Shown one piece after another: positions 41,253-49,708 of a DNA stretch of 64,000 nucleotides. A program made the position numbers and the translations under genes. The stretch's first letter is position 1. Every line of letters begins with the position of its first letter. Origin of the DNA: Williamsia soli (lineage in GTDB: Bacteria; Actinomycetota; Actinomycetes; Mycobacteriales; Mycobacteriaceae); NCBI RefSeq assembly GCF_017377795.1, contig NZ_JAFRDR010000012.1, forward strand, positions 62,001 to 126,000, given 5' to 3'. The notes beneath the pieces were generated by a model that worked only from the letters and a program-made list of their open reading frames with translations, was not told where the DNA came from and made no database searches.

Positions 41253-42593
41253 ATGACGGCCGCGGCCAATTCTTCGGGTACTCAGGTGAGAGATGACGAG
41301 CCCGAATCGAAACTGAAGCGGAAGATCACCGGTCCCCTGCTTTTCTTCTTCATTCTGGGCGACGTGCTCGGGGCCGGTATCTACGCGCTGATGGGCGTGC
41401 TGTCCGAAGAAGTCGGTGGCGCACTATGGGCACCACTCATCGTCGCGCTCTTGCTCGCCCTACTGACTGCAGGTTCTTATGCCGAATTGGTGACCAAGTA
41501 TCCGCAGGCCGGAGGCGCTGCCGTCTTTGCCGCCCGCGCCTATAGGTGGCCGATCGTGTCGTTCCTCGTGGGGTTCTGCATGCTCGCCGCCGGGGTGACC
41601 AGCGCGGCTGGACTCGCGCTTGCGTTCTCCGGGGAGTATCTGACCACCTTCATCGACGTACCCGCCGTCCCGGCCGCGATGGTGTTCCTCGTGTTGGTCG
41701 CGTGCCTCAATGCCAGAGGTATCAGCGAGTCGGTACGGAGCAATGTCGCGATGACAGTCGTCGAGCTGAGTGGCTTGGTCATCGTCATCGTCGTTGTCGC
41801 GATCATGCTCGGCAACGGTAACGGGGACGTGTCCAGGGTGGGCGACTTCCCGGACGGAGCCACCCCTGCGCTGGCAATCCTCAGCGGCGCGATCATCGCC
41901 TACTACTCGTTCGTCGGGTTCGAGACCTCGGCAAATGTCGCCGAGGAGATCCGCAATCCGAGCCGGGTGTATCCCCTCGCGCTCTTCGGATCCCTGATCA
42001 CTGCCGGAGTTGTGTACGTCCTGGTCGGTCTCGCGAGCTCTGTTGCCTTGCCGTCTGCTGAATTGTCCGAGTCGTCGGGACCTCTGCTCGCGGTGGTCGG
42101 CGCGTCCGGCGTCGGCATACCTGATGGGGTTTTCAGCGCGATCGCCCTCGTGGCAGTCGCCAACGGCGCGCTGTTGACCATGATCATGGCGAGCCGACTC
42201 GCCTTCGGTATGGCCGAGAACAAACTGTTGCCAAGCGCAATGGGCAAAGTATTGCCCAACCGTGGCACCCCGTGGGCTGCCATCGCCGCGACAACGCTCG
42301 TGGCCATGCTGCTCACGATCACCGGCGACCTGTCGACCCTGGCCGAGACGGTGGTGCTGCTCCTGCTGTTCGTCTTCATCTCGACCAACATCGCCGTCCT
42401 CGTCCTGCGTCGTGATCGCGTGCAGCACAAACATTTCCGCATCCCCGCAGTCGTACCGATTCTCGGGGTGGCATCGTGCGTGTTACTGCTCACGCAGCAG
42501 AGTGCACAGGTGTGGATGTTCGGTGGACTTCTCCTCGCGATCGGCGTGGTGTTGCATGTCGCCGCGACCTGGGTGCGTCACCGCGCGTCCTGA
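41253..42593 (+). CDS. APC-superfamily amino acid permease
   Basis: 446 residues, 12 membrane segments. The first helix has the APC substrate motif (FFFILGDVLGAGIYALMG), and the family loop GFETSANVAEEIRNPSRVYP is conserved. Substrate cannot be told from sequence; cationic or broad-range amino acids are typical. The ATG at 41253 has GGGAGA at 7 nt; an in-frame extension upstream is unlikely. Monocistronic. Confidence 0.87.
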   Translation: MTAAANSSGTQVRDDEPESKLKRKITGPLLFFFILGDVLGAGIYALMGVLSEEVGGALWAPLIVALLLALLTAGSYAELVTKYPQAGGAAVFAARAYRWPIVSFLVGFCMLAAGVTSAAGLALAFSGEYLTTFIDVPAVPAAMVFLVLVACLNARGISESVRSNVAMTVVELSGLVIVIVVVAIMLGNGNGDVSRVGDFPDGATPALAILSGAIIAYYSFVGFETSANVAEEIRNPSRVYPLALFGSLITAGVVYVLVGLASSVALPSAELSESSGPLLAVVGASGVGIPDGVFSAIALVAVANGALLTMIMASRLAFGMAENKLLPSAMGKVLPNRGTPWAAIAATTLVAMLLTITGDLSTLAETVVLLLLFVFISTNIAVLVLRRDRVQHKHFRIPAVVPILGVASCVLLLTQQSAQVWMFGGLLLAIGVVLHVAATWVRHRAS

Positions 42594-42750
42594 TCCCCGC
42601 AGGGGCCGAGCCGATCCGGACACATGCGGCCGCGGTGCGCAGACATCCCAGCGTAGGTCCGTCCACGCAATCGAGGGATACTCTGGCAATACACCCCTTG
42701 ACAGTGACTCCCCCAGCCCAGAGGGAACTGGTTTCGCGAAAACACACCCA

Positions 42751-43133
42751 ATGAAGGAGAGTCCGGCCGAGCACATCCCGATGGGCCACGACTACGTCGG
42801 AACAGTCACCCAGATCGGCCACACGGTGAAAAACGTTGGAGTCGGCGACTTCGTAGGCGGATCATTCTTCGCCTCCGACAACACCTGAGAGATCTGCCAG
42901 GCGGGCTACCAGTCGCGGTGCGTCCACGCGCAGATCATGGGCGAGATCGGTACCCAAGCCGAGTTGGCCCGCATCCCGTCCGCCGGTTCCTCCCCGACCT
43001 CGTCGAGCTCATCTGGAACCGCACCATCGATCCCGGCAAGGTCTTCGGCCTCACCCTTCCCCTCGAGCACGCCGCCGGAGGCTTCAAGGCGATGGACGAG
43101 CGCCGCGCCACGAAGGTGCTGCTGACCGTCTGA
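42751..43133 (+). pseudogene. Decayed zinc-dependent alcohol dehydrogenase
   Basis: The first part encodes a GroES-like MDR dehydrogenase segment (IPMGHDYVGTVTQIGHTVKN, VGVGDFVGGSFFASDN), interrupted by TGA at 42886 where the family has a structural-zinc Cys. The same frame then continues with EICQAGYQSRCVHAQIMGEI. After IGTQAELARIP the homology jumps by a frameshift to the enzyme's C-terminus (LPDLVELIWNRTIDPGKVFG, ending at 43133). The coenzyme-binding middle (~170 residues) and the N-terminus are missing. A deletion derivative with no functional product. Confidence 0.8.
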
Positions 43134-43242
43134 CCCGGCTCGACTCACCGAGAGGCCAATCCGCATCCACCGCCAATGGCTCGCCTCAGATCTCGGCCCT
43201 GCGCGAGTGGTAACCGCCCGACCGGCGTGACACGCTGTTGTC

Positions 43243-43857
43243 GTGGCCGAACTCCTGCTGGTGAGCCGCTGGTTGTCCTCGATTCCGGGTTTCTTGACGC
43301 CCCGAACGGGACCCGGCGCGCGAATAGGTTTCGTCCCGACCGCGTCGTCGATCTACGATGATCGCGCCTGGGTCGATCTCGACCGGACCACGCTTCATGA
43401 TCAAGGTTGGCAGACGGTCGAATTGGACATCGAAGCCATGGCCTCAGCAGACATGGAAAGTGCCCTGACAACCGTCGATGCGGTCTTTGTCTCCGGGGGC
43501 AATGTGTTCCATCTGCTTGCGGCGATGCGACGCACCGGATTTGCCGAGATCCTGACTGCACGCGTACTGGCAGGTCTCCCCTACATCGGTGCCAGTGCCG
43601 GGGCCTGCGTCGTCGGCTCCGACATCGCACCGCTCGGCCTGCTCGACGACCCCACAGAGGCGACCGGACTGCACTCCACGACCGGGCTCGGCTGGATCGA
43701 TGAGGTCATCGTGCCGCACGCCGACGGCATTGTTTCCGGGCCCGCCGTCATCGACGAGGTTGTTCGCCTCTACGGCGAGCAATTCCCTCTGCGTCTGCTC
43801 GCCGACGACCAGGCATTGCTGGTCTCCGCAGGCACGCTGTCGGTCGTCGCGTCCTGA
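43243..43857 (+). CDS. Peptidase S51 / dipeptidase E-like protein
   Basis: 204 residues, class-I glutamine-amidotransferase-like fold. The nucleophile elbow GASAGA (Ser at about 124) and VSGGNVFHLL (oxyanion and specificity segment) match the S51 family; a His is available in GLGWIDEVIVPHAD. Likely an aspartyl dipeptidase or cyanophycinase-like serine hydrolase. GTG start at 43243. Slightly shorter than E. coli PepE (229 residues). Confidence 0.82.
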   Translation: MAELLLVSRWLSSIPGFLTPRTGPGARIGFVPTASSIYDDRAWVDLDRTTLHDQGWQTVELDIEAMASADMESALTTVDAVFVSGGNVFHLLAAMRRTGFAEILTARVLAGLPYIGASAGACVVGSDIAPLGLLDDPTEATGLHSTTGLGWIDEVIVPHADGIVSGPAVIDEVVRLYGEQFPLRLLADDQALLVSAGTLSVVAS

Positions 43858-44190
43858 CGTGCGAGACCACGGGTCGGCCGTCGCTTACTTCCGCGGTGGC
43901 TGACCTCGCGTTCGGCAAGCATCAGCATTGTTGAAAATTACGAATACCATTGTGGAGACAATGGTATTCGTGATATCTCTGGTACAGAGAAACGCTCAGT
44001 GTTTCATCGAAACAATTCGAACATTTGGCGGGCCTGAACTGGTAACTCAGCGCCATTCTCGATTGCCCTTCGGACCCGCCTGCATCTATTGCCAGGGGTC
44101 CGGAGGACTGGGACGAATACATTTGTACCGAAGCATGATTGATGGTTTGTCCGCACCGAATCACACATCAAAGGTCGAGGAAGGACCACT
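43858..44190. other. Low-GC intergenic stretch with a perfect hairpin
   Basis: About 330 nt of unusually AT-rich sequence upstream of the 29-residue peptide gene. It contains a 14-bp perfect stem (ACGAATACCATTGT at 43940-43953, complement at 43958-43971) with loop GGAG. No gene of convincing composition is seen on either strand. Confidence 0.5.
43940..43971. repeat. 14-bp perfect inverted repeat with 4-nt loop
   Basis: Left arm 43940-43953, loop GGAG, right arm 43958-43971. No U-tract follows on either strand, so it is not a standard terminator; it may be an operator, an RNA structure or a relic element end. Confidence 0.6.
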
Positions 44191-44280
44191 ATGCTATCTG
44201 CGATTTTTTACTTCATCGAGTCCATAGACAACGCGCTCTGGGATATCGCCGAGGCTATCGTGACCGGCAGCGACGCCTAG
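44191..44280 (+). CDS. 29-residue acidic amphipathic peptide
   Basis: ATG at 44191 with AGGAAGGA 8 nt upstream, TAG at 44280, followed 15 nt later by a strong terminator hairpin: all the parts of a real small gene. The peptide (begins MLSAIFYFIESIDNALWD) has hydrophobic residues at 2, 5, 9, 12, 16, 19 and 23, a perfect heptad stripe on one helix face, and five acidic residues and no basic ones. It has no signal peptide. It recalls the tiny porin-forming or surface peptides of corynebacteria in character, but no homology is claimed. Confidence 0.5.
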   Translation: MLSAIFYFIESIDNALWDIAEAIVTGSDA

Positions 44281-44294
44281 CCTCAGCGCAGTTT

Positions 44295-44322
44295 TGGCCG
44301 CCACAAAGTCCTGTGGCGGCCA
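44295..44322 (+). terminator. Terminator after the small peptide gene
   Basis: TGGCCGCCACA (44295-44305) pairs perfectly with TGTGGCGGCCA (44312-44322), 6-nt loop. It can also serve the convergent thioesterase gene, which stops at 44360. Confidence 0.75.
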
Positions 44323-44359
44323 GAATGCGTGCACCCGCCGATGAACGCGGAACAACTGG

Positions 44360-45130
44360 TCAGTAAGGCCGAATGGTGAGTATCTGCGACTGCGTCCCGA
44401 TCGGGCCGGCCACATCATGCAAGGTGCTACTGGTCAGGCCGACCCCATCCGTCCCGAAGGACACCGCCGTGTCGAATCCGATCCATCGACTCGTGGGTTG
44501 TCGGAAGAAGTGTGCGGTGAGATCGAGGTTCGGGTAGGCGATTTCACGCGGATCAGCGCGAACCGCCATTCCGTTCGCGATGTCGAGGAGTCCCGCAACG
44601 GACGCCAGAATGCTGACCTGCTCACCGTCGACCAGTGGCTGCGCGGTTCGAACCCAATAGGTCGCCCTGCCGGTATCCGTCTGTTTGCGCCGGACCTCGA
44701 CCGAGGCGATGAAACCGCCCGGCCATACGCTCGACGGGTCCCACGTCTCGAAGGCCTCAGGCGGTTCGATGCGCCCCAACGACGTACCGGCGTGCGCGTC
44801 GGTATCCCCCGATCGCATCAACCAGGCGCGCAACCGGACTATCGCACGTCCGGCATGACCGAGAACGGCCTCCACCAACTCGATCGTCCGCCCTCCACGA
44901 AGGACGGTGACAGAGACCTCGCAGGGCGCGAGCGGCACCGTACCGAGGATGTCGTACGACAGTCGACTGATGGCGAGCCGGTCGTCGCGCCGGGCGTCGC
45001 GATCGGATTCGACGGCGTGGACCAGCAGTCCCAGCGCAGGCGCGATGTGCTGCTCCTCGAGGTTCCAGGCACCACCGACGTGAGGGGTGGGACGGAAGGT
45101 CTCGGCTCCTAGCCGTTCGAAATAGGACAT
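44360..45130 (-). CDS. Acyl-CoA thioesterase family protein (double hotdog, TesB-like)
   Basis: 256 residues. Hotdog-fold features: HVGGAWNLEEQHIAPALGLL at the start, then AISRLSYDILGTVPLAPCEV and a second domain (EAFETWDPSSVWPGGFIASV, ... GIANGM-type LLDIANGMAVRADP). The protein fits the actinobacterial thioesterase family that hydrolyses acyl-CoA. A large perfect inverted repeat 10 nt upstream of the start points to control by a dedicated repressor. Monocistronic. Confidence 0.78.
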   Translation of the reverse strand: MSYFERLGAETFRPTPHVGGAWNLEEQHIAPALGLLVHAVESDRDARRDDRLAISRLSYDILGTVPLAPCEVSVTVLRGGRTIELVEAVLGHAGRAIVRLRAWLMRSGDTDAHAGTSLGRIEPPEAFETWDPSSVWPGGFIASVEVRRKQTDTGRATYWVRTAQPLVDGEQVSILASVAGLLDIANGMAVRADPREIAYPNLDLTAHFFRQPTSRWIGFDTAVSFGTDGVGLTSSTLHDVAGPIGTQSQILTIRPY

Positions 45131-45140
45131 CAGCCCTCAC

Positions 45141-45170
45141 CACTTCAGTTAGTCTCAATTAACTGAAGTG
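45141..45170. promoter_or_regulatory. Operator-like inverted repeat upstream of the thioesterase gene
   Basis: CACTTCAGTTA (45141-45151) and TAACTGAAGTG (45160-45170) are perfect 11-bp arms separated by 8 nt, typical of a TetR- or MarR-type operator. No regulator gene is adjacent. Confidence 0.65.
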
Positions 45171-45195
45171 AGTGTAGACCATGGGGCGAGATGCC

Positions 45196-45399
45196 CTATT
45201 CGAGCCACTGGAGCGCGAACGCCAGACCGATCACGCCAATCGCGATCAGGAGGCTCACCGACGCAAGCAGCAACCCGCCGAGGACGAGGGCGGCAACAAA
45301 GACCACCGACCCGATGGCGAGGGCGAACGATGCGCCGAGCGCGATGGTCGCAGTTACATCTGGTTCATCGCGGCCGTTGAAAGCGCTCGGCTGCGACAT
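45196..45399 (-). CDS. Small two-span membrane protein
   Basis: 67 residues from the ATG at 45399 (AGGTGG upstream). Two hydrophobic segments cover most of the protein (ATIALGASFALAIGSVVFVA, then LVLGGLLLASVSLLIAIGVI). No family recognised. It is separated from the downstream thioesterase gene by the operator. Confidence 0.5.
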   Translation of the reverse strand: MSQPSAFNGRDEPDVTATIALGASFALAIGSVVFVAALVLGGLLLASVSLLIAIGVIGLAFALQWLE

Positions 45400-45833
45400 C
45401 CACCTGTCAGACAGGGCCGACGGCCCCACCGCTCGCCGGTCTTCCGAATCATCATCACCAGGATGCATGTGGTGTCCCCGGACCCGTATCCCACACGCGT
45501 CATCCGCTGACAGCTGTGCAGGAACGTCTCGATCGTTTTGCGTGGCAACAGTTCACGTCGACAATCAGCGGAACGCTGCCCGACCAGCATGCGTGTATCC
45601 GAGATGATGACGGCGTCGTGGCTGGTTCCGCACAACCCGCGGCGCCCGGCTCATGTACTCCGCGGCGGCTGGTTGTCAGCCGCCAGATCAGAATAGGCTG
45701 CGCACCCGCGACGCACAAGAGTCGCCGTCGGCACCAGAGCTGTCTGTTCTACTGGCTTCACCGCACGGTGACCAGACGGGTCACAGCGACGAACAGTGCC
45801 CGGCGTAACGACCCCATCCGATTGAGGAGCGTC
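45400..45833. other. Intergenic stretch without a supported gene
   Basis: About 430 nt. A perfect 8-bp hairpin (GGCGGCTG, loop GTTGT, CAGCCGCC; 45664-45684) is present, with TTGTCA and TAGGCT hexamers that may be the promoter of the acyl-CoA dehydrogenase gene. Frames on both strands are Arg/Ser-rich and look non-coding. Confidence 0.4.
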
Positions 45834-47018
45834 ATGACTCACAGGCCCTCGCAGCCTCGCACCGATTCGCCGCGTTATCTGACCGAGGATCGTCTGTCGA
45901 TCCGTGACCTCGCCCGCGAATTCGCGATGAAGGAGGTGCTTCCGGTAGCGAATGCACTCGACCCGGTGCAAGGCACCATTCCAGAGGCTCTCAAGCAGTC
46001 GATGGCCGACATCGGGTTCTTCGGAATCATGATCCCCGAGGAGTTCGGCGGCCTGGGTCTGGGAGTGTTCGAATACTGTCTGGTGGCCGAGGAGTTGTCC
46101 CGGGCCTGGATGAGCGTGAGCGGCCTGCTTGCTCGCGGCAACGGCATGGGCGGCGGATTCACAGCCGCGCAGGAGGCGGATCTGCTTCCCCGTGTCGCGC
46201 GCGGCGAGTATCTCGGCGCCTACGCACTGTCCGAGGCCGACGCCGGGTCCGACGTCGCCAACATTGCGTGCAGGGCCACCCGCGACGGTGACGACTGGGT
46301 TGTCACCGGCACGAAGATGTGGTGCACCTACGCCCACGAGGCCGACTACATGGTCCTGTTCGCAAGAACAGACCCGGTCAAGGATCCGGCCAAACCCCAC
46401 CGCGGCATCAGCGCATTCTTGATCGACAAACAGCGCAACGATTTTCCTGCAGGCATCTCAGGTACCAAGATTCGCAAGATCGGTTATTTCGGATGGAACA
46501 CCTGGGAATTGGCCTTCGACGATTTCCGGATTCCGAAAGACCGGATGCTCGGAGAAGAGGGTAAGGGCTTCTACCTGGCAGTGTCGGGGCTCGAGGTCGG
46601 CCGCGCCCACACCGCGGCCCGCGCAATCGGGCTGGCTCGCGGTGCGCTGGAGGATTCCATCGCGTACATGCACGCCCGCCGGCAATTCGGACACCCCCTC
46701 GCCGACTTCCAATACTTGCGGTTCAAGATCGCCAAAATGGCGGCAGACATAGAGGCAGCTCGTCAATTGATGTACTCGGTCGCGACCGACATCGACACCG
46801 GCCGGCGCTGCTCACTGGAGGCATCGATGTGCAAACTCGTTGCCACCGAGATGGCGGAGCAGGTCACCAGTGAAGCCGTTCAGATCCATGGCGGCGCCGG
46901 CTACACCACCGACTTCCAGGTCGAACGGTATTGGCGCGATGCGCGTTTGACCAAGATCTTCGAGGGCACCAGCGAAATACAGATGCGGATCATCTCCGAC
47001 GAACTCCTCGGGCGTTAG
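45834..47018 (+). CDS. Acyl-CoA dehydrogenase
   Basis: 394 residues, FAD-dependent acyl-CoA dehydrogenase. Signatures: YALSEADAGSDVANI (first PROSITE-type motif), WVVTGTKMWCTYA, and QIHGGAGYTTDFQVERYWRD with KIFEGTSEIQ near the C-terminus. The catalytic base is expected at the Glu of FEGTSE. Substrate length or type cannot be judged. The ATG at 45834 has GAGGAG; longer in-frame sequence upstream is not family-like. Monocistronic. Confidence 0.92.
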   Translation: MTHRPSQPRTDSPRYLTEDRLSIRDLAREFAMKEVLPVANALDPVQGTIPEALKQSMADIGFFGIMIPEEFGGLGLGVFEYCLVAEELSRAWMSVSGLLARGNGMGGGFTAAQEADLLPRVARGEYLGAYALSEADAGSDVANIACRATRDGDDWVVTGTKMWCTYAHEADYMVLFARTDPVKDPAKPHRGISAFLIDKQRNDFPAGISGTKIRKIGYFGWNTWELAFDDFRIPKDRMLGEEGKGFYLAVSGLEVGRAHTAARAIGLARGALEDSIAYMHARRQFGHPLADFQYLRFKIAKMAADIEAARQLMYSVATDIDTGRRCSLEASMCKLVATEMAEQVTSEAVQIHGGAGYTTDFQVERYWRDARLTKIFEGTSEIQMRIISDELLGR

Positions 47019-47101
47019 AGGGTTCGCCCTGTCAGCGAAAAGTCCAAGGCACGCCAATCGCACCGCAGCCGCGGTGCCCCGAACTCGGCTCGGCGTGCGG
47101 T

Positions 47102-47126
47102 GTTTGCTCGGGAACGTGGTGGGTAT
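47102..47126 (+). promoter_or_regulatory. Sigma-B/sigma-F type promoter of manganese catalase 2
   Basis: GTTT (47102-47105), 15 nt, GGGTAT (47121-47126), the same hexamers and spacing as upstream of copy 1. The leader to the start at 47328 is about 195 nt; its first part shares TTGCTCCAGAATGCGG with copy 1. Confidence 0.75.
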
Positions 47127-47327
47127 TCCGACCTCGACCGGTTGCTCCAGAATGCGGTGGTCTGTCGGCGCGCACTGTTTCATGCTGCTCTCGCAGTGGT
47201 TTCCTTGTGCTCGTCTTTCAAGAAACATACCCGCACAATGTCTTCGCCGAGCCAGACCGATCGGCGATCGAGGCACGACCACATTTCGGCATGTCCGAAA
47301 TCGGTTCGCAGCGAACTGAGGAGAATC

Positions 47328-48272
47328 ATGTATCTGCACACTCAAGAATTGATCAACGAAATCGTCGTCGACGAGCCCGACCCCGCCGCGGCGAATGCTC
47401 TTCAAGAAGGCCTCGGCGGACAGTTCGGTGAGATGCGAACCATGATGCAGTATCTGTTCCAGTCCATGAACTTTCGCGGTGATCCTGCCTCCAAGGCGTA
47501 TAAGGATCTGCTCCAGGGTGTCGGCACCGAGGAGATCAGTCACGTCGAGCTTATCGGCACGACCATCTCCCGCCTTCTGGATGGCTCTCCCGAATACAAC
47601 GGCAAGAAGACCGACCCTGTCGACAAACCCGGCGCAAAAGGGGCCACGCCGCTCAGCATCGCCCTGGATACCAGCAACATTCACCACTATCTCGTCGGCG
47701 CACAGGGAGCACTCCCAGTAGACGCCGCAGGCAACCCGTGGTCTGGCTCATATGTGTACAACAGTGGAAATCTGGTCCTGGACCTGCTGTACAACTTGAT
47801 GCTCGAATCGACCGGGCGACTGCAGAAGTGCCGAATCTACGAAATGACCGACAACAAGGCCGCGCGCTCGACGATCTCGTATCTGATCGTCCGCGACCAG
47901 GCTCACGAGAACGCATTCGCCAAAGCCCTGGAAAGTCTCGGAGTGAACTGGGGTTCGGTTCTACCTATTCCCAAGACGAATGCCGAACGCTTCCCTGAGG
48001 TGAAGAAGCTGGTCGACAAGGGACTACAGAGCATCCAGTACACGTTCAGCGCAGACGACAAGAGTCACGCGGCAAAGCTCTATCGTGGAGCCTCACCGTC
48101 TGGTGATGGGACCGAACTGTCCACTGCGATCAAGCCAGAAGGCTCTCCGATGACCATCGCGCCGGAGCGACGTGAGGAGTTCGCGCCTGGTCTCGACAAG
48201 GATCTGCTGGCCCTGATCCAGGCAACAGCCGAGGTGGAGATCGCCGCAGCGAACGACCCTGGCAGCAAATAG
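47328..48272 (+). CDS. Manganese catalase family protein, copy 2
   Basis: 314 residues, non-heme manganese catalase, almost the same protein as the copy at 29841 (differences mostly conservative, plus a changed C-terminal tail). The ligand helices GEMRTMMQYLFQSMNFRG and RDQAHENAFAKALE are unchanged. The ATG at 47328 has GAGGAG; a long in-frame extension upstream to 47100 is untranslated leader. Synonymous positions differ widely from copy 1, so this is not a very recent duplication. Confidence 0.9.
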   Translation: MYLHTQELINEIVVDEPDPAAANALQEGLGGQFGEMRTMMQYLFQSMNFRGDPASKAYKDLLQGVGTEEISHVELIGTTISRLLDGSPEYNGKKTDPVDKPGAKGATPLSIALDTSNIHHYLVGAQGALPVDAAGNPWSGSYVYNSGNLVLDLLYNLMLESTGRLQKCRIYEMTDNKAARSTISYLIVRDQAHENAFAKALESLGVNWGSVLPIPKTNAERFPEVKKLVDKGLQSIQYTFSADDKSHAAKLYRGASPSGDGTELSTAIKPEGSPMTIAPERREEFAPGLDKDLLALIQATAEVEIAAANDPGSK

Positions 48273-48297
48273 CTGACAACATCAGCAAGTAGATGAC

Positions 48298-48333
48298 GAC
48301 GGGGGCGACGACCACATGGTCTTCGCCCCCGTC
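48298..48333. terminator. Bidirectional terminator between manganese catalase 2 and the glycan operon
   Basis: A 17-bp stem with one mismatch (GACGGGGGCGACGACCA at 48298-48314; complement 48317-48333). It lies between convergent genes and includes the stop of the minus-strand glycosyltransferase. Confidence 0.75.
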
Positions 48334-49708
48334 ACCAGGACAGTGACGGGTCGACGTCTGCAACGGCAATCCCGACTTCGGCCGCCGCAACGCACTGAAC
48401 GCCGAACAGAGCTCGAAGCAGTTCGTTCTCTGGGCGCTGTGCGTCCTTCGACCACCGACGTGATCGGTGACGCGCACGCGACGACCACGCGATCACCGCC
48501 GCCGGCTCCGATCGGTCGAAATCGACGACCACCTGACCGGCTTTTCCCGGTGCAAGTTCTTCGACGAGGAGCTGAATACTGTCCCGGGAGAACACCACTC
48601 GCCCGCTCACCTCTGCGTAGAATCGACAGCGGCTGGTGATCGCCAGCCCGGGGTACCCGACGCGGACGCGCGAGTCGTCGATCCCCAGAGCGCGATGGAG
48701 AGTGTGCGCTGCGCGTCCTTGCAACCACACCCGACCGTCGACACCGCGCAGCACACTCGCAACCGTCTGCAGCAACGACGGCGCCGTGTGCCCCTCCGTG
48801 TCTATGACGACTGCGAGGTCGGGAACCGAATAGCCGAGGCCCGCGGTCCTGGCAGCAGGATCGGTGATCAAAGGGGCGAGTGCCAGGGCTTCGGCGTTCT
48901 TTTCCGCGAGTCGGTCCGAGACCGGCCGCTCGGCCCAATCGGGACCGTCGTGCCAGGCGATTGCAGCGGGTTCGTGAGCGAACACCGCGCCCATCATGAA
49001 TGCACGATTAGCCAGTTCCCAATCTTCTCCCCCGTATCGCACAAATGAGGGATCGAAACCGCCTATGTCGTCGAAAAGCTCACGACTGCAGGTGAACACG
49101 GCGCTGATCACGTATTTGTACCCGTCCCATCCCGGCATGAGAAGATCCGACGTGCGTTGGTAAGCGTCAGCCAGCCACCGAGGTTCGCGTTCGTGCAATC
49201 GGCCGGCAACCGAGTTCTCGGAGAACCACGCGCCGACCCGTCCCGGCGCGACACCTCCTAGATCCGCATGCAAACGGCGGCCGACCACGACGGAGTCCGG
49301 CGCCACGGCCGGCAATCCGATGGCCAGACGAACGTAATCGGGGGTGGGGACGGTATCGGCATCGAGAAAGCACAGAATCGACCCCGCGGACTCGGCCGCC
49401 CCGAGGTTGCGGGCCGCAGCTGCCCGAAATCCCCTGTCTTCCTGCCGCACCACGACCACAGAGAGGCAGGACGACCATCGGTCTACAACCGGCGGCTCGG
49501 TCGACCCGTCGTCGGCGATCACGATTTCCATTCGGTCCAATGGATACGTCTGGGCCGTCAGCGCCTCGAGGACGAGGGACAGTTGCCGAGGCTGGTTGTA
49601 GTACGGGATGACCACGCTGACCAGCGGGGTGTCAGAGCATTCACCGGCGAGATCCCACCGATTGTCCGGAACGAGCACCCGACCGTCCTGCAACCCGACG
49701 ACGTTCAT
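48332..49708 (-). CDS. Family 2 glycosyltransferase
   Basis: 458 residues, GT-A fold. SVVIPYYNQPRQLSLVLEAL and VIADDGST bind the nucleotide-sugar, DRGFRAAAARNLGA and FLDADTVP hold the DxD metal motif, and GFDPSFVRYGGEDWELANR is the galactosyltransferase-like C-terminal acceptor/base segment. The last ~180 residues are a less conserved extension. No membrane segments. Last gene of a four-gene operon; the ATG overlaps the stop of the preceding gene (ATGA). Confidence 0.87.
   Translation of the reverse strand: MNVVGLQDGRVLVPDNRWDLAGECSDTPLVSVVIPYYNQPRQLSLVLEALTAQTYPLDRMEIVIADDGSTEPPVVDRWSSCLSVVVVRQEDRGFRAAAARNLGAAESAGSILCFLDADTVPTPDYVRLAIGLPAVAPDSVVVGRRLHADLGGVAPGRVGAWFSENSVAGRLHEREPRWLADAYQRTSDLLMPGWDGYKYVISAVFTCSRELFDDIGGFDPSFVRYGGEDWELANRAFMMGAVFAHEPAAIAWHDGPDWAERPVSDRLAEKNAEALALAPLITDPAARTAGLGYSVPDLAVVIDTEGHTAPSLLQTVASVLRGVDGRVWLQGRAAHTLHRALGIDDSRVRVGYPGLAITSRCRFYAEVSGRVVFSRDSIQLLVEELAPGKAGQVVVDFDRSEPAAVIAWSSRARHRSRRWSKDAQRPENELLRALFGVQCVAAAEVGIAVADVDPSLSW

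Noticed and set aside
45516-45833. N-terminal extension of the acyl-CoA dehydrogenase
   Set aside because: Arg/Ser-rich and non-family; the ATG at 45834 has a good GAGGAG and gives the normal length.
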